64,000 nt of DNA from an uncultured Flavobacteriales bacterium (GTDB lineage Bacteria > Bacteroidota > Bacteroidia > Flavobacteriales_F > PHOS-HE28), in the NCBI GenBank assembly GCA_937872175.1, contig CALMPI010000013.1, forward strand, positions 1 through 64,000, read 5' to 3'. The notes beneath the pieces were generated by a model. It searched no databases. It saw nothing but the letters and a program-made list of their open reading frames with translations, and had not been told where the DNA came from. Position numbers and translations under genes: made by a program. Position 1 is the first letter of the stretch, and every line of letters starts with the position of its first letter. Of the stretch, positions 35,031 to 45,209 are shown piece by piece.

Positions 35031-36503
35031 TTATTCCGTGTACTCCAGCACGAACCCGTAGATCCGCATCGAGCCGCTGTTCGTGTCGGTGGCCGAACTG
35101 CCGCGCCGGCGCATGGTCATGGTCAGCACCCGTGCGCCGCTCGCGAAATTGCCACCGGCCGCAAGGCCTTCCATCAGCACATCGGCGCTCGTGGGGCCCG
35201 GCACCACCAGGCCGCCACCGCCGGGCATCAGGTTCATCGTGGCCCCGAGCGCATAGCCGCGCGAGAACCAGCTGCAGTCGTAGGTGCCGCCCGCTTCATC
35301 GCCGCTGTAGTACACCCGCAGGAGCACGTTCGTCGCGTTGAAGCCCTCGGGCAGCGGCAGGGTGAAGTTGATGTCGCCCGTCACCCCGTCGGAGAAGTTC
35401 AGGCAGGGGTAGCCCAGCGCATCGGCGGACAGCGAGGCCTCCCCGTTGCCGAACGAGGCATCGATCATGGACGGCATGATCTCGATGCGATGCGTCCTGC
35501 CCTGCCAGCTGGCCGCGCCGTTCGCATCGCTCGTCAGCACCTTGCCGCTTCCTTCGGTGCCATCCGTCAGTTTGAAGGAGCCGTTCACATCAAGTGTCGC
35601 CTGCGGGAACTGCTGGCTGATGCCCACGTTGCCACCGGGCTCCACCGTGACGCGGGCTCCGACGTTGGTCTCGTTGATGTTGAAGCTGTTCGGCCAGATG
35701 CTCAGGTCCCAGCCCGGCTGGATGATGGCCCCGTCCATGTTGAGCGAACCCTCGAGGCGCTGATCGCCGATGACATGCAGCGGCCAGGCCGGTGTGGTCG
35801 TTCCAACACCCACGTTCGTTCCATCGTCGTACACCAGCGAATTGCCGCCCGCATCCGGCGCCGTGAACTTCACCAGGTGATTGATGTCGCCGCTGATGTT
35901 CGCCGATCCCGGCGGTCCCTGCGGGCCCTGGGCCCCATCGGCGCCATCGGCCCCGGCGGGACCTGCCGGACCTTGGGCACCGTCCGCGCCATCGGCACCC
36001 GCCGGACCTGGCGGACCAGGAGGTCCGGCCGGACCTTGGGCTCCGTCCGCGCCATCCGCCCCGGCGGGGCCGGGATCACCCTGCGGACCTTGTGGACCGG
36101 CAGGACCCGGGATGCTGCTGCCGCTCTCCTTCGCGTACAGCGCGTAGGGCACGCTGAGCAGTTGCGAGGTCCCCAGCACACTGCCGTTCAGGGAGGTGCG
36201 GGCGAAGTACGGACCGGCCGACCAGTCGATGGTGGCGAAGGTGCCGTTGAGCACGGTGCCACCGCCGATGTTCACGTTCACCAGGCCGTAGTCGTTGCTC
36301 ACCACCGCGTGGTCCTCGGCGTAGACCGTGGGTCCGTTCACCGAGCCCTGCACGATGTCGATGGTCAGCGTACCCGCCGTGTTGGCCTGGGCGTTGCCGT
36401 TCGCATCGCGCAGGATGGATTGATAGCGGATCAGCTCCGGCGACTGGCCGAAGCCCATCTGCGCGGTGAGCACCGCCGCAAGGAAAAGGGTCGTGTTCTT
36501 CAT
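35031..36503 (-). CDS. secreted collagen-like (GXY repeat) protein
   Basis: 490 aa. Signal peptide (about 1-19), N-terminal beta domain (about 20-125, ending [13 protein letters not shown], common to Bacteroidota fibre proteins), a collagen-like stretch of about 23 GXY triplets (about 130-200, [19 protein letters not shown]), a fibre or trimer region ([24 protein letters not shown]) and a C-terminal globular domain (about 340-490) without an evident sorting domain. Probably a trimeric surface filament. It is transcribed 12 nt downstream of a small T9SS gene, a pairing often seen in this phylum. Confidence 0.85.
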   Translation of the reverse strand: MKNTTLFLAAVLTAQMGFGQSPELIRYQSILRDANGNAQANTAGTLTIDIVQGSVNGPTVYAEDHAVVSNDYGLVNVNIGGGTVLNGTFATIDWSAGPYFARTSLNGSVLGTSQLLSVPYALYAKESGSSIPGPAGPQGPQGDPGPAGADGADGAQGPAGPPGPPGPAGADGADGAQGPAGPAGADGADGAQGPQGPPGSANISGDINHLVKFTAPDAGGNSLVYDDGTNVGVGTTTPAWPLHVIGDQRLEGSLNMDGAIIQPGWDLSIWPNSFNINETNVGARVTVEPGGNVGISQQFPQATLDVNGSFKLTDGTEGSGKVLTSDANGAASWQGRTHRIEIMPSMIDASFGNGEASLSADALGYPCLNFSDGVTGDINFTLPLPEGFNATNVLLRVYYSGDEAGGTYDCSWFSRGYALGATMNLMPGGGGLVVPGPTSADVLMEGLAAGGNFASGARVLTMTMRRRGSSATDTNSGSMRIYGFVLEYTE

Positions 36504-36515
36504 GGTCGTTCAGGT

Positions 36516-37010
36516 CTAGCGGATCACGTTGATCTTGAAGGTCTCCTTCGGGCCTCCCCCTGCATCGTGAAGGCGCAGGTAGTAGGTCCCCGTCCGATAA
36601 GCGGTCATGTCCAGCTCCATGGTGGAGCCCTGTACCCGTTCGGTGCGCACCAACCGGCCTTCAGCGTCCATCAGCTCCAGGCCGGCCGCCTGTTCGGGAT
36701 GATCGAGCACCACATGCAAGGTCGATCGCACGGGATTGGGGAACACGTGGATCCCGGCACCCGCCTCGATGGCGCCGCTCACTTCGGTGGTGACCACCGC
36801 CCAGGGTTGTTCGAACCCCTGGGTGAGCACCTGGGTCCCATCCGTCACGGTCTCCAAGATGGGCTCCCCGATGGTCCAGCTCATCCGATCGTTGCCGACC
36901 GTTCCTTCTCCGTTGCCGGTGGAGAACAGCTCTTGTGCGTTCAGGGCCCCGGAAACCGTCGCTCCGGCGAGCAGCGCGAGCATCGCTCGTCCTCGTTCAT
37001 GTGTGTTCAT
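36516..37010 (-). CDS. small T9SS sorting-domain protein
   Basis: 164 aa. Signal peptide (about 1-25), a short beta domain (SWTIGEPILETVTDGTQVL, QGFEQPW) and a T9SS type A sorting domain from VFPNPVRSTLHV to FKINVIR (about 88-164). Small proteins of this type commonly precede collagen-like or fibre genes in Bacteroidota. Its ATG overlaps the stop of a small upstream frame (ATGA), suggesting an older operon that may have been cut by the CRISPR island. Confidence 0.82.
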   Translation of the reverse strand: MNTHERGRAMLALLAGATVSGALNAQELFSTGNGEGTVGNDRMSWTIGEPILETVTDGTQVLTQGFEQPWAVVTTEVSGAIEAGAGIHVFPNPVRSTLHVVLDHPEQAAGLELMDAEGRLVRTERVQGSTMELDMTAYRTGTYYLRLHDAGGGPKETFKINVIR

Positions 37011-37216
37011 GGGTCGTTGTTCGGGATGTTCACCGGCACCGCTGCACATCCACCGGCTTCCCTGGAGCAGGCGGGCATGATCGCCAGCCCTCCCGACCCC
37101 AGGTACCGCAGTGTGCCATTGGCGCCGGTCCAAAGCACGTGGCGTGGATCCCTCGGCGCAATCATTGAGCTCAATGGATCCCACGCGCAGCGCCCGGTCG
37201 CGCTCATTGGGTCCAA
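37007..37216 (-). CDS. possible remnant of an upstream gene
   Basis: A short frame whose stop overlaps the next ATG by 4 nt. The segment DPRHVLWTGANGTLRYLG then GSGGLAIMPACS looks protein-like, but no family is recognisable and no good start exists; TTG 37216 is formal. It may be the 3' end of a gene disrupted when the adjoining DNA was rearranged. An AATTG-free palindrome, CATTGAGCTCAATG, lies at 37163-37176. Confidence 0.3.
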   Translation of the reverse strand: MDPMSATGRCAWDPLSSMIAPRDPRHVLWTGANGTLRYLGSGGLAIMPACSREAGGCAAVPVNIPNNDP

Positions 37217-37282
37217 TGATGGTGGGTGGTGCTCTGGATCACGGAGCCCACATCGACCCGGTGATCCAGGTCAGCGCATCGT

Positions 37283-37457
37283 TCATCGCGACCCGCGACC
37301 TCCGCCCGCCCACAGCCCCAGCGCCACCACCATCGGCAGCAGCCACGCATCGCGCGCCAGGTAGCGCGGGTCCACCACGCTGAGGCTGGCGCACGCCCAC
37401 GCGCCGATGAGCACCACGGCGAAGGCGAGGGCCACCGCCATGCGCACCGGAGCGGCG
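37283..37457 (-). pseudogene. detached 3' end of the membrane protein gene at 50284-51666
   Basis: In the frame of the membrane gene, 37457-37301 encodes the same residues (MAVALAFAVVLIGAWACAS to GLWAGG) and then ends GRGSR followed by a stop at 37283. This is likely the original C-terminus. The rest of the gene lies 13 kb away on the far side of the CRISPR island. Confidence 0.8.
37301..37457. repeat. 157-bp direct repeat, left copy, flanking the CRISPR-Cas island
   Basis: Identical over all 157 bp to 50341-50497, same orientation. Flanking bases differ immediately on both sides (GACC and TGCT here, CGCG and GTCC on the right). Confidence 0.97.
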
Positions 37458-37510
37458 TGCTTGCCGCGCGAAGCGTGGACGCAGAGCCATAACGGACCAT
37501 GCAAGGCCTG

Positions 37511-37588
37511 TAGCCGGGTTGCAGCCCGGTGGTCGATCCTCATGGTTCGGGTGAGCTACCTTGGGCCACCGGGCTGCAACCCGGCTTT
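37511..37588. repeat. REPIN-like inverted repeat abutting the array
   Basis: Arms 37511-37532 and 37567-37588 are inverted copies (21 of 22 match), each itself a near-palindrome around GGGTTGCAGCCC. The 34-nt centre holds TACCTTGG (37557-37564), a -7-like box facing the array. The right arm overwrites the first nine bases of the first CRISPR repeat. Confidence 0.75.
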
Positions 37589-40500
37589 CAGGTCAAGATC
37601 TTTGACGAGCTGTGACACCTGTGGCCGGGGAAGGATGTACGGATGACCTGTTGTGAAAGGCTTTCAGGTCAAGATCTTTGACGAGCTGTGACACCTGGTA
37701 GATGGTTCCGTTGCTGATAGCCCAAGTTGTGAAAGGCTTTCAGGTCAAGATCTTTGACGAGCTGTGACACCGATCACGTTGTCCCATCCGTGAACTTGGC
37801 AGTTGTGAAAGGCTTTCAGGTCAAGATCTTTGACGAGCTGTGACACCCCATCTGATCGCCGGTGACCGCATCTGGCAGTTGTGAAAGGCTTTCAGGTCAA
37901 GATCTTTGACGAGCTGTGACACCGCTTCCAGTCGTTCCTCGATAGCCTTGCGGTTGTGAAAGGCTTTCAGGTCAAGATCTTTGACGAGCTGTGACACCCC
38001 AAGGGGGCACGTAGTCGTTCATCGTGACGTTGTGAAAGGCTTTCAGGTCAAGATCTTTGACGAGCTGTGACACCGAAAGCGAGATCCGAACGCACACCAC
38101 CATCGTTGTGAAAGGCTTTCAGGTCAAGATCTTTGACGAGCTGTGACACCATCCGGCCCCGTCCGGTTGCGCAGCACTTCGTTGTGAAAGGCTTTCAGGT
38201 CAAGATCTTTGACGAGCTGTGACACCCGTGCTCCTTCAGCACCTCCACCAACAGGCGTTGTGAAAGGCTTTCAGGTCAAGATCTTTGACGAGCTGTGACA
38301 CCGCCGTCCGTACTACGCATTGCGCAGTGCAGTTGTGAAAGGCTTTCAGGTCAAGATCTTTGACGAGCTGTGACACCTACCTACTCCAATCCGTCGCCCA
38401 TGATCGCGTTGTGAAAGGCTTTCAGGTCAAGATCTTTGACGAGCTGTGACACCCAATTGGCCGCCATGCTGCTTTGCATCATGTTGTGAAAGGCTTTCAG
38501 GTCAAGATCTTTGACGAGCTGTGACACCTGTATGGCACAACGGAGCGCCCAAACGAACGTTGTGAAAGGCTTTCAGGTCAAGATCTTTGACGAGCTGTGA
38601 CACCAAGTATGCCGATGCCATGGGCAGGCTGTGGGTTGTGAAAGGCTTTCAGGTCAAGATCTTTGACGAGCTGTGACACCCGGGGATGTCCAGGCCGAAG
38701 ACGTCCAAGGGTTGTGAAAGGCTTTCAGGTCAAGATCTTTGACGAGCTGTGACACCCTTCCGCCTTCACGTTGCGTGCTGGTGTGGGTTGTGAAAGGCTT
38801 TCAGGTCAAGATCTTTGACGAGCTGTGACACCACGAGCCTTTCGATCAGGTCGCGCAGCTCCGTTGTGAAAGGCTTTCAGGTCAAGATCTTTGACGAGCT
38901 GTGACACCCTGTTCGCTCTTGTGGCCGCTGCCACGCTTGTTGTGAAAGGCTTTCAGGTCAAGATCTTTGACGAGCTGTGACACCGACGCTGACGTGCCGT
39001 AGCGATGACTTCCCGTTGTGAAAGGCTTTCAGGTCAAGATCTTTGACGAGCTGTGACACCTGACCCTCGCCGAGGTGGGCCGCACCGGCGGTTGTGAAAG
39101 GCTTTCAGGTCAAGATCTTTGACGAGCTGTGACACCCAACCCCCGGTCCTGTCCGGGCTAAATACTGTTGTGAAAGGCTTTCAGGTCAAGATCTTTGACG
39201 AGCTGTGACACCCCGAACATCCACGCCGACCTGTGTAGCCGTGTTGTGAAAGGCTTTCAGGTCAAGATCTTTGACGAGCTGTGACACCTCGCTACCTGTC
39301 CACCTTCTTTGAACAGGTGTTGTGAAAGGCTTTCAGGTCAAGATCTTTGACGAGCTGTGACACCCTTGCTAACGCGAGGGCCTTTGGCGAGCGTGTTGTG
39401 AAAGGCTTTCAGGTCAAGATCTTTGACGAGCTGTGACACCAACGTCCATCGGTATCAGCTTGGAATACAGGTTGTGAAAGGCTTTCAGGTCAAGATCTTT
39501 GACGAGCTGTGACACCGAGATCGTGCGGCAGCGCAAGTTGTCCAGCGTTGTGAAAGGCTTTCAGGTCAAGATCTTTGACGAGCTGTGACACCGATCTGGC
39601 CAAGCTGAACTACCGCAAGGCGGTTGTGAAAGGCTTTCAGGTCAAGATCTTTGACGAGCTGTGACACCCGCACCGAGCAGCTCCACCGATACCAGCAGTT
39701 GTGAAAGGCTTTCAGGTCAAGATCTTTGACGAGCTGTGACACCTGGCCGGGCCTAACGACGACCTGCCCTTCTGTTGTGAAAGGCTTTCAGGTCAAGATC
39801 TTTGACGAGCTGTGACACCACGGCCGATCGGCAGTTGAGTATCCGGGTTGTTGTGAAAGGCTTTCAGGTCAAGATCTTTGACGAGCTGTGACACCGACAG
39901 CACACCCGTAACACTTTGACCATGTGTTGTGAAAGGCTTTCAGGTCAAGATCTTTGACGAGCTGTGACACCCGCCGCTGGATCGTCCATGCCCGCGCAGG
40001 CGTTGTGAAAGGCTTTCAGGTCAAGATCTTTGACGAGCTGTGACACCGCGGCCGCGTGCAGCTCAACGGGGTGCGCCGTTGTGAAAGGCTTTCAGGTCAA
40101 GATCTTTGACGAGCTGTGACACCTTAGCCTTTAGCCTACCGGGCAGAGTGATGTTGTGAAAGGCTTTCAGGTCAAGATCTTTGACGAGCTGTGACACCTT
40201 ATCCCATAGGCGTTTGCCGATCCAGCTGTTGTGAAAGGCTTTCAGGTCAAGATCTTTGACGAGCTGTGACACCAGGTATCCTTTGCCGAGCACGTCGATG
40301 TTGGTTGTGAAAGGCTTTCAGGTCAAGATCTTTGACGAGCTGTGACACCACCCCCGGCGTAGTGGCCGGACGGTAGAGCGTTGTGAAAGGCTTTCAGGTC
40401 AAGATCTTTGACGAGCTGTGACACCTAACGCACGACAACTATGCCGCGTTGGCTCGTTGTGAAAGGCTTTCAGGTCAAGATCTTTGACGAGCTGTGACAC

Positions 40501-43500
40501 CCCTTCCAGCGGCGAAACCTCGGGCTGGAGTGTTGTGAAAGGCTTTCAGGTCAAGATCTTTGACGAGCTGTGACACCAATGGGATAGCATGAACGCGGAG
40601 CCGACGGTTGTGAAAGGCTTTCAGGTCAAGATCTTTGACGAGCTGTGACACCGGTGAACGTGAGGCTGTGGGTGATCAGATTGTTGTGAAAGGCTTTCAG
40701 GTCAAGATCTTTGACGAGCTGTGACACCCGGGCCTGCGTCAACCCTCCTGCGTTGGTGTTGTGAAAGGCTTTCAGGTCAAGATCTTTGACGAGCTGTGAC
40801 ACCCATCGGCTGCGAACGCGAGGCCGAGTACGTGTTGTGAAAGGCTTTCAGGTCAAGATCTTTGACGAGCTGTGACACCCAGCAGTTCGGAGCGCTCGGC
40901 GGTGGTCATGTTGTGAAAGGCTTTCAGGTCAAGATCTTTGACGAGCTGTGACACCTCCTTGGCCGTCCGCATCCACCAGGAGCGCGGTTGTGAAAGGCTT
41001 TCAGGTCAAGATCTTTGACGAGCTGTGACACCGCCTTCGTAGAGGATCGTGGTATCCCCCTGTTGTGAAAGGCTTTCAGGTCAAGATCTTTGACGAGCTG
41101 TGACACCCCTTCTTCGGTCTGCCACGCTGGGCGCTCAGTTGTGAAAGGCTTTCAGGTCAAGATCTTTGACGAGCTGTGACACCGGTCGCTCACATCGTGA
41201 CAGTCCATGATGTGTTGTGAAAGGCTTTCAGGTCAAGATCTTTGACGAGCTGTGACACCTCCAATGCCACGATAAGACCCCATGGACGTGTTGTGAAAGG
41301 CTTTCAGGTCAAGATCTTTGACGAGCTGTGACACCGGCCGCGCGCTCTTCCAGCCGTTGGGCTTTGTTGTGAAAGGCTTTCAGGTCAAGATCTTTGACGA
41401 GCTGTGACACCTTCGTGGGCCAGGGCATCGCCGCAGGCATGTTGTGAAAGGCTTTCAGGTCAAGATCTTTGACGAGCTGTGACACCCGACCCCGACAGCC
41501 TTGCCGCCGTCATCGGTTGTGAAAGGCTTTCAGGTCAAGATCTTTGACGAGCTGTGACACCCCCGTGGAGCTGCCCGCGTGGGGCCAGACCGTTGTGAAA
41601 GGCTTTCAGGTCAAGATCTTTGACGAGCTGTGACACCATGATGAAACCGCCGACGGCCGCAGGGAGTGTTGTGAAAGGCTTTCAGGTCAAGATCTTTGAC
41701 GAGCTGTGACACCCAGCAACACCTATGTGAACGTCACGGGCCTGTTGTGAAAGGCTTTCAGGTCAAGATCTTTGACGAGCTGTGACACCGCAGCGAAAGC
41801 GTGCTGCCGCTCACCGTGCGTTGTGAAAGGCTTTCAGGTCAAGATCTTTGACGAGCTGTGACACCTCGATGATGCTGCCGGAATAGCCTTGCGGCGTTGT
41901 GAAAGGCTTTCAGGTCAAGATCTTTGACGAGCTGTGACACCCCGACCATGTGCCGTCCCCGTTGTCCCTGAGTTGTGAAAGGCTTTCAGGTCAAGATCTT
42001 TGACGAGCTGTGACACCAGCATCAATGGCATCGTGGCCTGTATCGATGTTGTGAAAGGCTTTCAGGTCAAGATCTTTGACGAGCTGTGACACCTGCAGCC
42101 AGCGCACCGGCGCTTCCGCCGCGTTGTGAAAGGCTTTCAGGTCAAGATCTTTGACGAGCTGTGACACCGGACCGGCCTGCGGTACTTGGGCCAGTACTGT
42201 TGTGAAAGGCTTTCAGGTCAAGATCTTTGACGAGCTGTGACACCCGGGGGGCCGGTAACACGGCGCAGCGTCTCGTTGTGAAAGGCTTTCAGGTCAAGAT
42301 CTTTGACGAGCTGTGACACCTCAGCGGCCAGCGTGTCGTTGTTCTTCTCTGTTGTGAAAGGCTTTCAGGTCAAGATCTTTGACGAGCTGTGACACCTGGA
42401 CGGCACCTGGCCGCTGAGCGTGTTCGTTGTGAAAGGCTTTCAGGTCAAGATCTTTGACGAGCTGTGACACCGGTACCAATGCTCGTTACCGCTTGCCATC
42501 TGTTGTGAAAGGCTTTCAGGTCAAGATCTTTGACGAGCTGTGACACCACCTGGATGCCGCCTTCGGCGTGTGTTGGGTTGTGAAAGGCTTTCAGGTCAAG
42601 ATCTTTGACGAGCTGTGACACCACGCGGCCGTGCAGGTTCGAGCCCTGCCCTGTTGTGAAAGGCTTTCAGGTCAAGATCTTTGACGAGCTGTGACACCAC
42701 CATGGGTGGCCGGCCCAACTACGAGCTCGTTGTGAAAGGCTTTCAGGTCAAGATCTTTGACGAGCTGTGACACCTCCGTTGAGGTAGGGGGTGATGCGGC
42801 GTTGGTTGTGAAAGGCTTTCAGGTCAAGATCTTTGACGAGCTGTGACACCGGTACTCGGGCATCATCTCGCTCCAGCTCAGTTGTGAAAGGCTTTCAGGT
42901 CAAGATCTTTGACGAGCTGTGACACCGGAGACTTCCTGGAAAACGACGCCAGCACAGTTGTGAAAGGCTTTCAGGTCAAGATCTTTGACGAGCTGTGACA
43001 CCCTTGTCGGCATCCTTGACGCCCATGCGCTCGTTGTGAAAGGCTTTCAGGTCAAGATCTTTGACGAGCTGTGACACCGGCTGTCGTCGTGGACACTTGC
43101 AGATAACGGTTGTGAAAGGCTTTCAGGTCAAGATCTTTGACGAGCTGTGACACCGCGATGAAGGCGAAGCTGCCCCCCATCCTGGTTGTGAAAGGCTTTC
43201 AGGTCAAGATCTTTGACGAGCTGTGACACCGTGATGTACTGGTGGACGGCGATGTGCATGGTTGTGAAAGGCTTTCAGGTCAAGATCTTTGACGAGCTGT
43301 GACACCGGTGGCTACATCGGTAAGCTCCACGGTCCAGTTGTGAAAGGCTTTCAGGTCAAGATCTTTGACGAGCTGTGACACCGGTCGCCCCGGCGGGGGT
43401 GCAACGCCACGTGTTGTGAAAGGCTTTCAGGTCAAGATCTTTGACGAGCTGTGACACCATTCGCCCTTGCTCCTCGCAGTGCACAGCAGTTGTGAAAGGC

Positions 43501-44745
43501 TTTCAGGTCAAGATCTTTGACGAGCTGTGACACCCCCTGCCTGTCAGGGTCGCCCATATACCCGTTGTGAAAGGCTTTCAGGTCAAGATCTTTGACGAGC
43601 TGTGACACCACGGCGGCCACGTTGTTACGAACCACCATGTTGTGAAAGGCTTTCAGGTCAAGATCTTTGACGAGCTGTGACACCCCCCTTCCGGGACAGC
43701 CAATCGTGGATGGCGTTGTGAAAGGCTTTCAGGTCAAGATCTTTGACGAGCTGTGACACCCTCTAGCCGGTACGTCGTGTTCCGCGTTTTGTTGTGAAAG
43801 GCTTTCAGGTCAAGATCTTTGACGAGCTGTGACACCAGCAGTCGTCCTCCATCACCAGGGCGTAGGTTGTGAAAGGCTTTCAGGTCAAGATCTTTGACGA
43901 GCTGTGACACCCAGCACCAGCAGCCAGCACTGCACCGGCCAGTTGTGAAAGGCTTTCAGGTCAAGATCTTTGACGAGCTGTGACACCATCACGGCGGGGT
44001 CGCCGCTGGCTGAATGAGTTGTGAAAGGCTTTCAGGTCAAGATCTTTGACGAGCTGTGACACCTCCCCTGACGATAGGCCGACATGAAGGCGGGTTGTGA
44101 AAGGCTTTCAGGTCAAGATCTTTGACGAGCTGTGACACCTGCGGGCTTGGAATGTCAGCACGGCGCGCCGTTGTGAAAGGCTTTCAGGTCAAGATCTTTG
44201 ACGAGCTGTGACACCGTGACCCTTCTGCAGGACGAGGAGGAGCCCGTTGTGAAAGGCTTTCAGGTCAAGATCTTTGACGAGCTGTGACACCGGTCAGGCG
44301 CGTCGTAGCTCAGCTGGTCCAGTTGTGAAAGGCTTTCAGGTCAAGATCTTTGACGAGCTGTGACACCCGTCCCCTTCGTCGTCGCCATCGTCGCCGGTTG
44401 TGAAAGGCTTTCAGGTCAAGATCTTTGACGAGCTGTGACACCAAACGACCTCGCTAGGCATGTCGCTTCAATGTTGTGAAAGGCTTTCAGGTCAAGATCT
44501 TTGACGAGCTGTGACACCGTCGGCCAGTTTATCGGTCGGTCGTATCCCGTTGTGAAAGGCTTTCAGGTCAAGATCTTTGACGAGCTGTGACACCCAAGCC
44601 ATGAACGAACGAAAGTCCGAGCTGTTGTGAAAGGCTTTCAGGTCAAGATCTTTGACGAGCTGTGACACCCTCGAACGAAATGCCTAGCGGGGGCGATGTG
44701 TTGTGAAAGGCTTTCAGGTCAAGATCTTTGACGAGCTGTGACACC
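37574..44745 (+). CRISPR. type II-C CRISPR array, 95 repeats, 94 spacers
   Basis: Repeats are 46 nt, beginning GTTGTGAAAGGC and ending CTGTGACACC. Starts counted from 37650 to 44700 give 94 intact repeats, plus a first one (37574-37619) that is degenerate in its first nine bases. Spacers are 30 nt except nineteen of 29 nt and one of 31 nt. No base change was noticed in intact repeats. Orientation with GTTGTG at the 5' end matches the tracrRNA anti-repeat at 50244-50261, so crRNAs read left to right. Repeat positions 2-4 (TTG) and 24-31 (GATCTTTG), 19 nt apart, resemble a Bacteroidota promoter. A terminator follows at 44820. No AT-rich leader is evident on either side. Confidence 0.98.
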
Positions 44746-44819
44746 ACGCACCGTCGGAACCGCTACAGCCACGCGGTTTCCGGCCAACAGGGACGATGGG
44801 GAAAACGGCACAGCCGAAA

Positions 44820-44847
44820 GGCCCTCTGCGATGCAGGGGGCCTTTTT
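44820..44847. terminator. bidirectional terminator between the array and cas2
   Basis: GGCCCTCTGC / GCAGGGGGCC (one G-T wobble, 3-nt loop) followed by TTTTT on the plus strand. On the minus strand it lies 12 nt after the cas2 stop and is followed by CTTTCGG. The array transcript and the cas operon converge here. Confidence 0.8.
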
Positions 44848-44858
44848 CGTGGGGGCCA

Positions 44859-45191
44859 TCAGAACATCTCCAGCTGCTGGGGCGTGTCCGGGGCGTCCAT
44901 CTTCTTCTTGCCCTCGAAGAACTGGATCATGCCGAACTGCTTGTCCGTGAGGGTGAACAGGATGACCTCGCCGGCCGGTGGCAACAGGGCCTTCACCCGG
45001 CGGATGTGCACCTCCGCGTTCTCCGCGCTGTTGCAGTGCCGCACGTAGATGCTGTACTGCATCATGGTGAAGCCATCGGCCTTGATCTCCTTGCGGAACC
45101 GCGCGTGGTTGCGGCGGTCCTGGCGCGTCTCGGTGGGCAGGTCGAAGAAGACAAAGACCCACATGATCCGGTATTCATCCAGGCGGCCCAT
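44859..45191 (-). CDS. cas2: CRISPR-associated endonuclease Cas2
   Basis: 110 aa, ferredoxin fold. Metal-site Asp in VFVFFDLPT (Asp17), then RFRKEIKADGFTMMQYSIYVR and the C-terminal strand FTLTDKQFGMIQFFEG. The homodimer bridges Cas1 dimers in the adaptation complex. 18 nt downstream of cas1 and last of the cas9-cas1-cas2 operon. Confidence 0.96.
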   Translation of the reverse strand: MGRLDEYRIMWVFVFFDLPTETRQDRRNHARFRKEIKADGFTMMQYSIYVRHCNSAENAEVHIRRVKALLPPAGEVILFTLTDKQFGMIQFFEGKKKMDAPDTPQQLEMF

Positions 45192-45209
45192 GGCCGGTTC
45201 ATCCGTGGA

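Noticed and set aside
37201-37300. A start for a new gene at MNDALTWITG directly after the left GRGSR stop
   Set aside because: It ends after 15 codons. It may be a decayed gene start, but it cannot be called a gene.
38000-38100. Minus-strand transcription of the CRISPR array
   Set aside because: The tracrRNA anti-repeat pairs with the plus-strand repeat, and the promoter-like boxes also face plus.
40063-43683. Minus-strand frames in the array with a repeated VSQLVKDLDLKAFHN peptide
   Set aside because: They are translations of the CRISPR repeat, with spacers between.
44292-44321. A tRNA gene in the array
   Set aside because: Only the D-arm is present and it is exactly one spacer long; no acceptor or anticodon stems can form.
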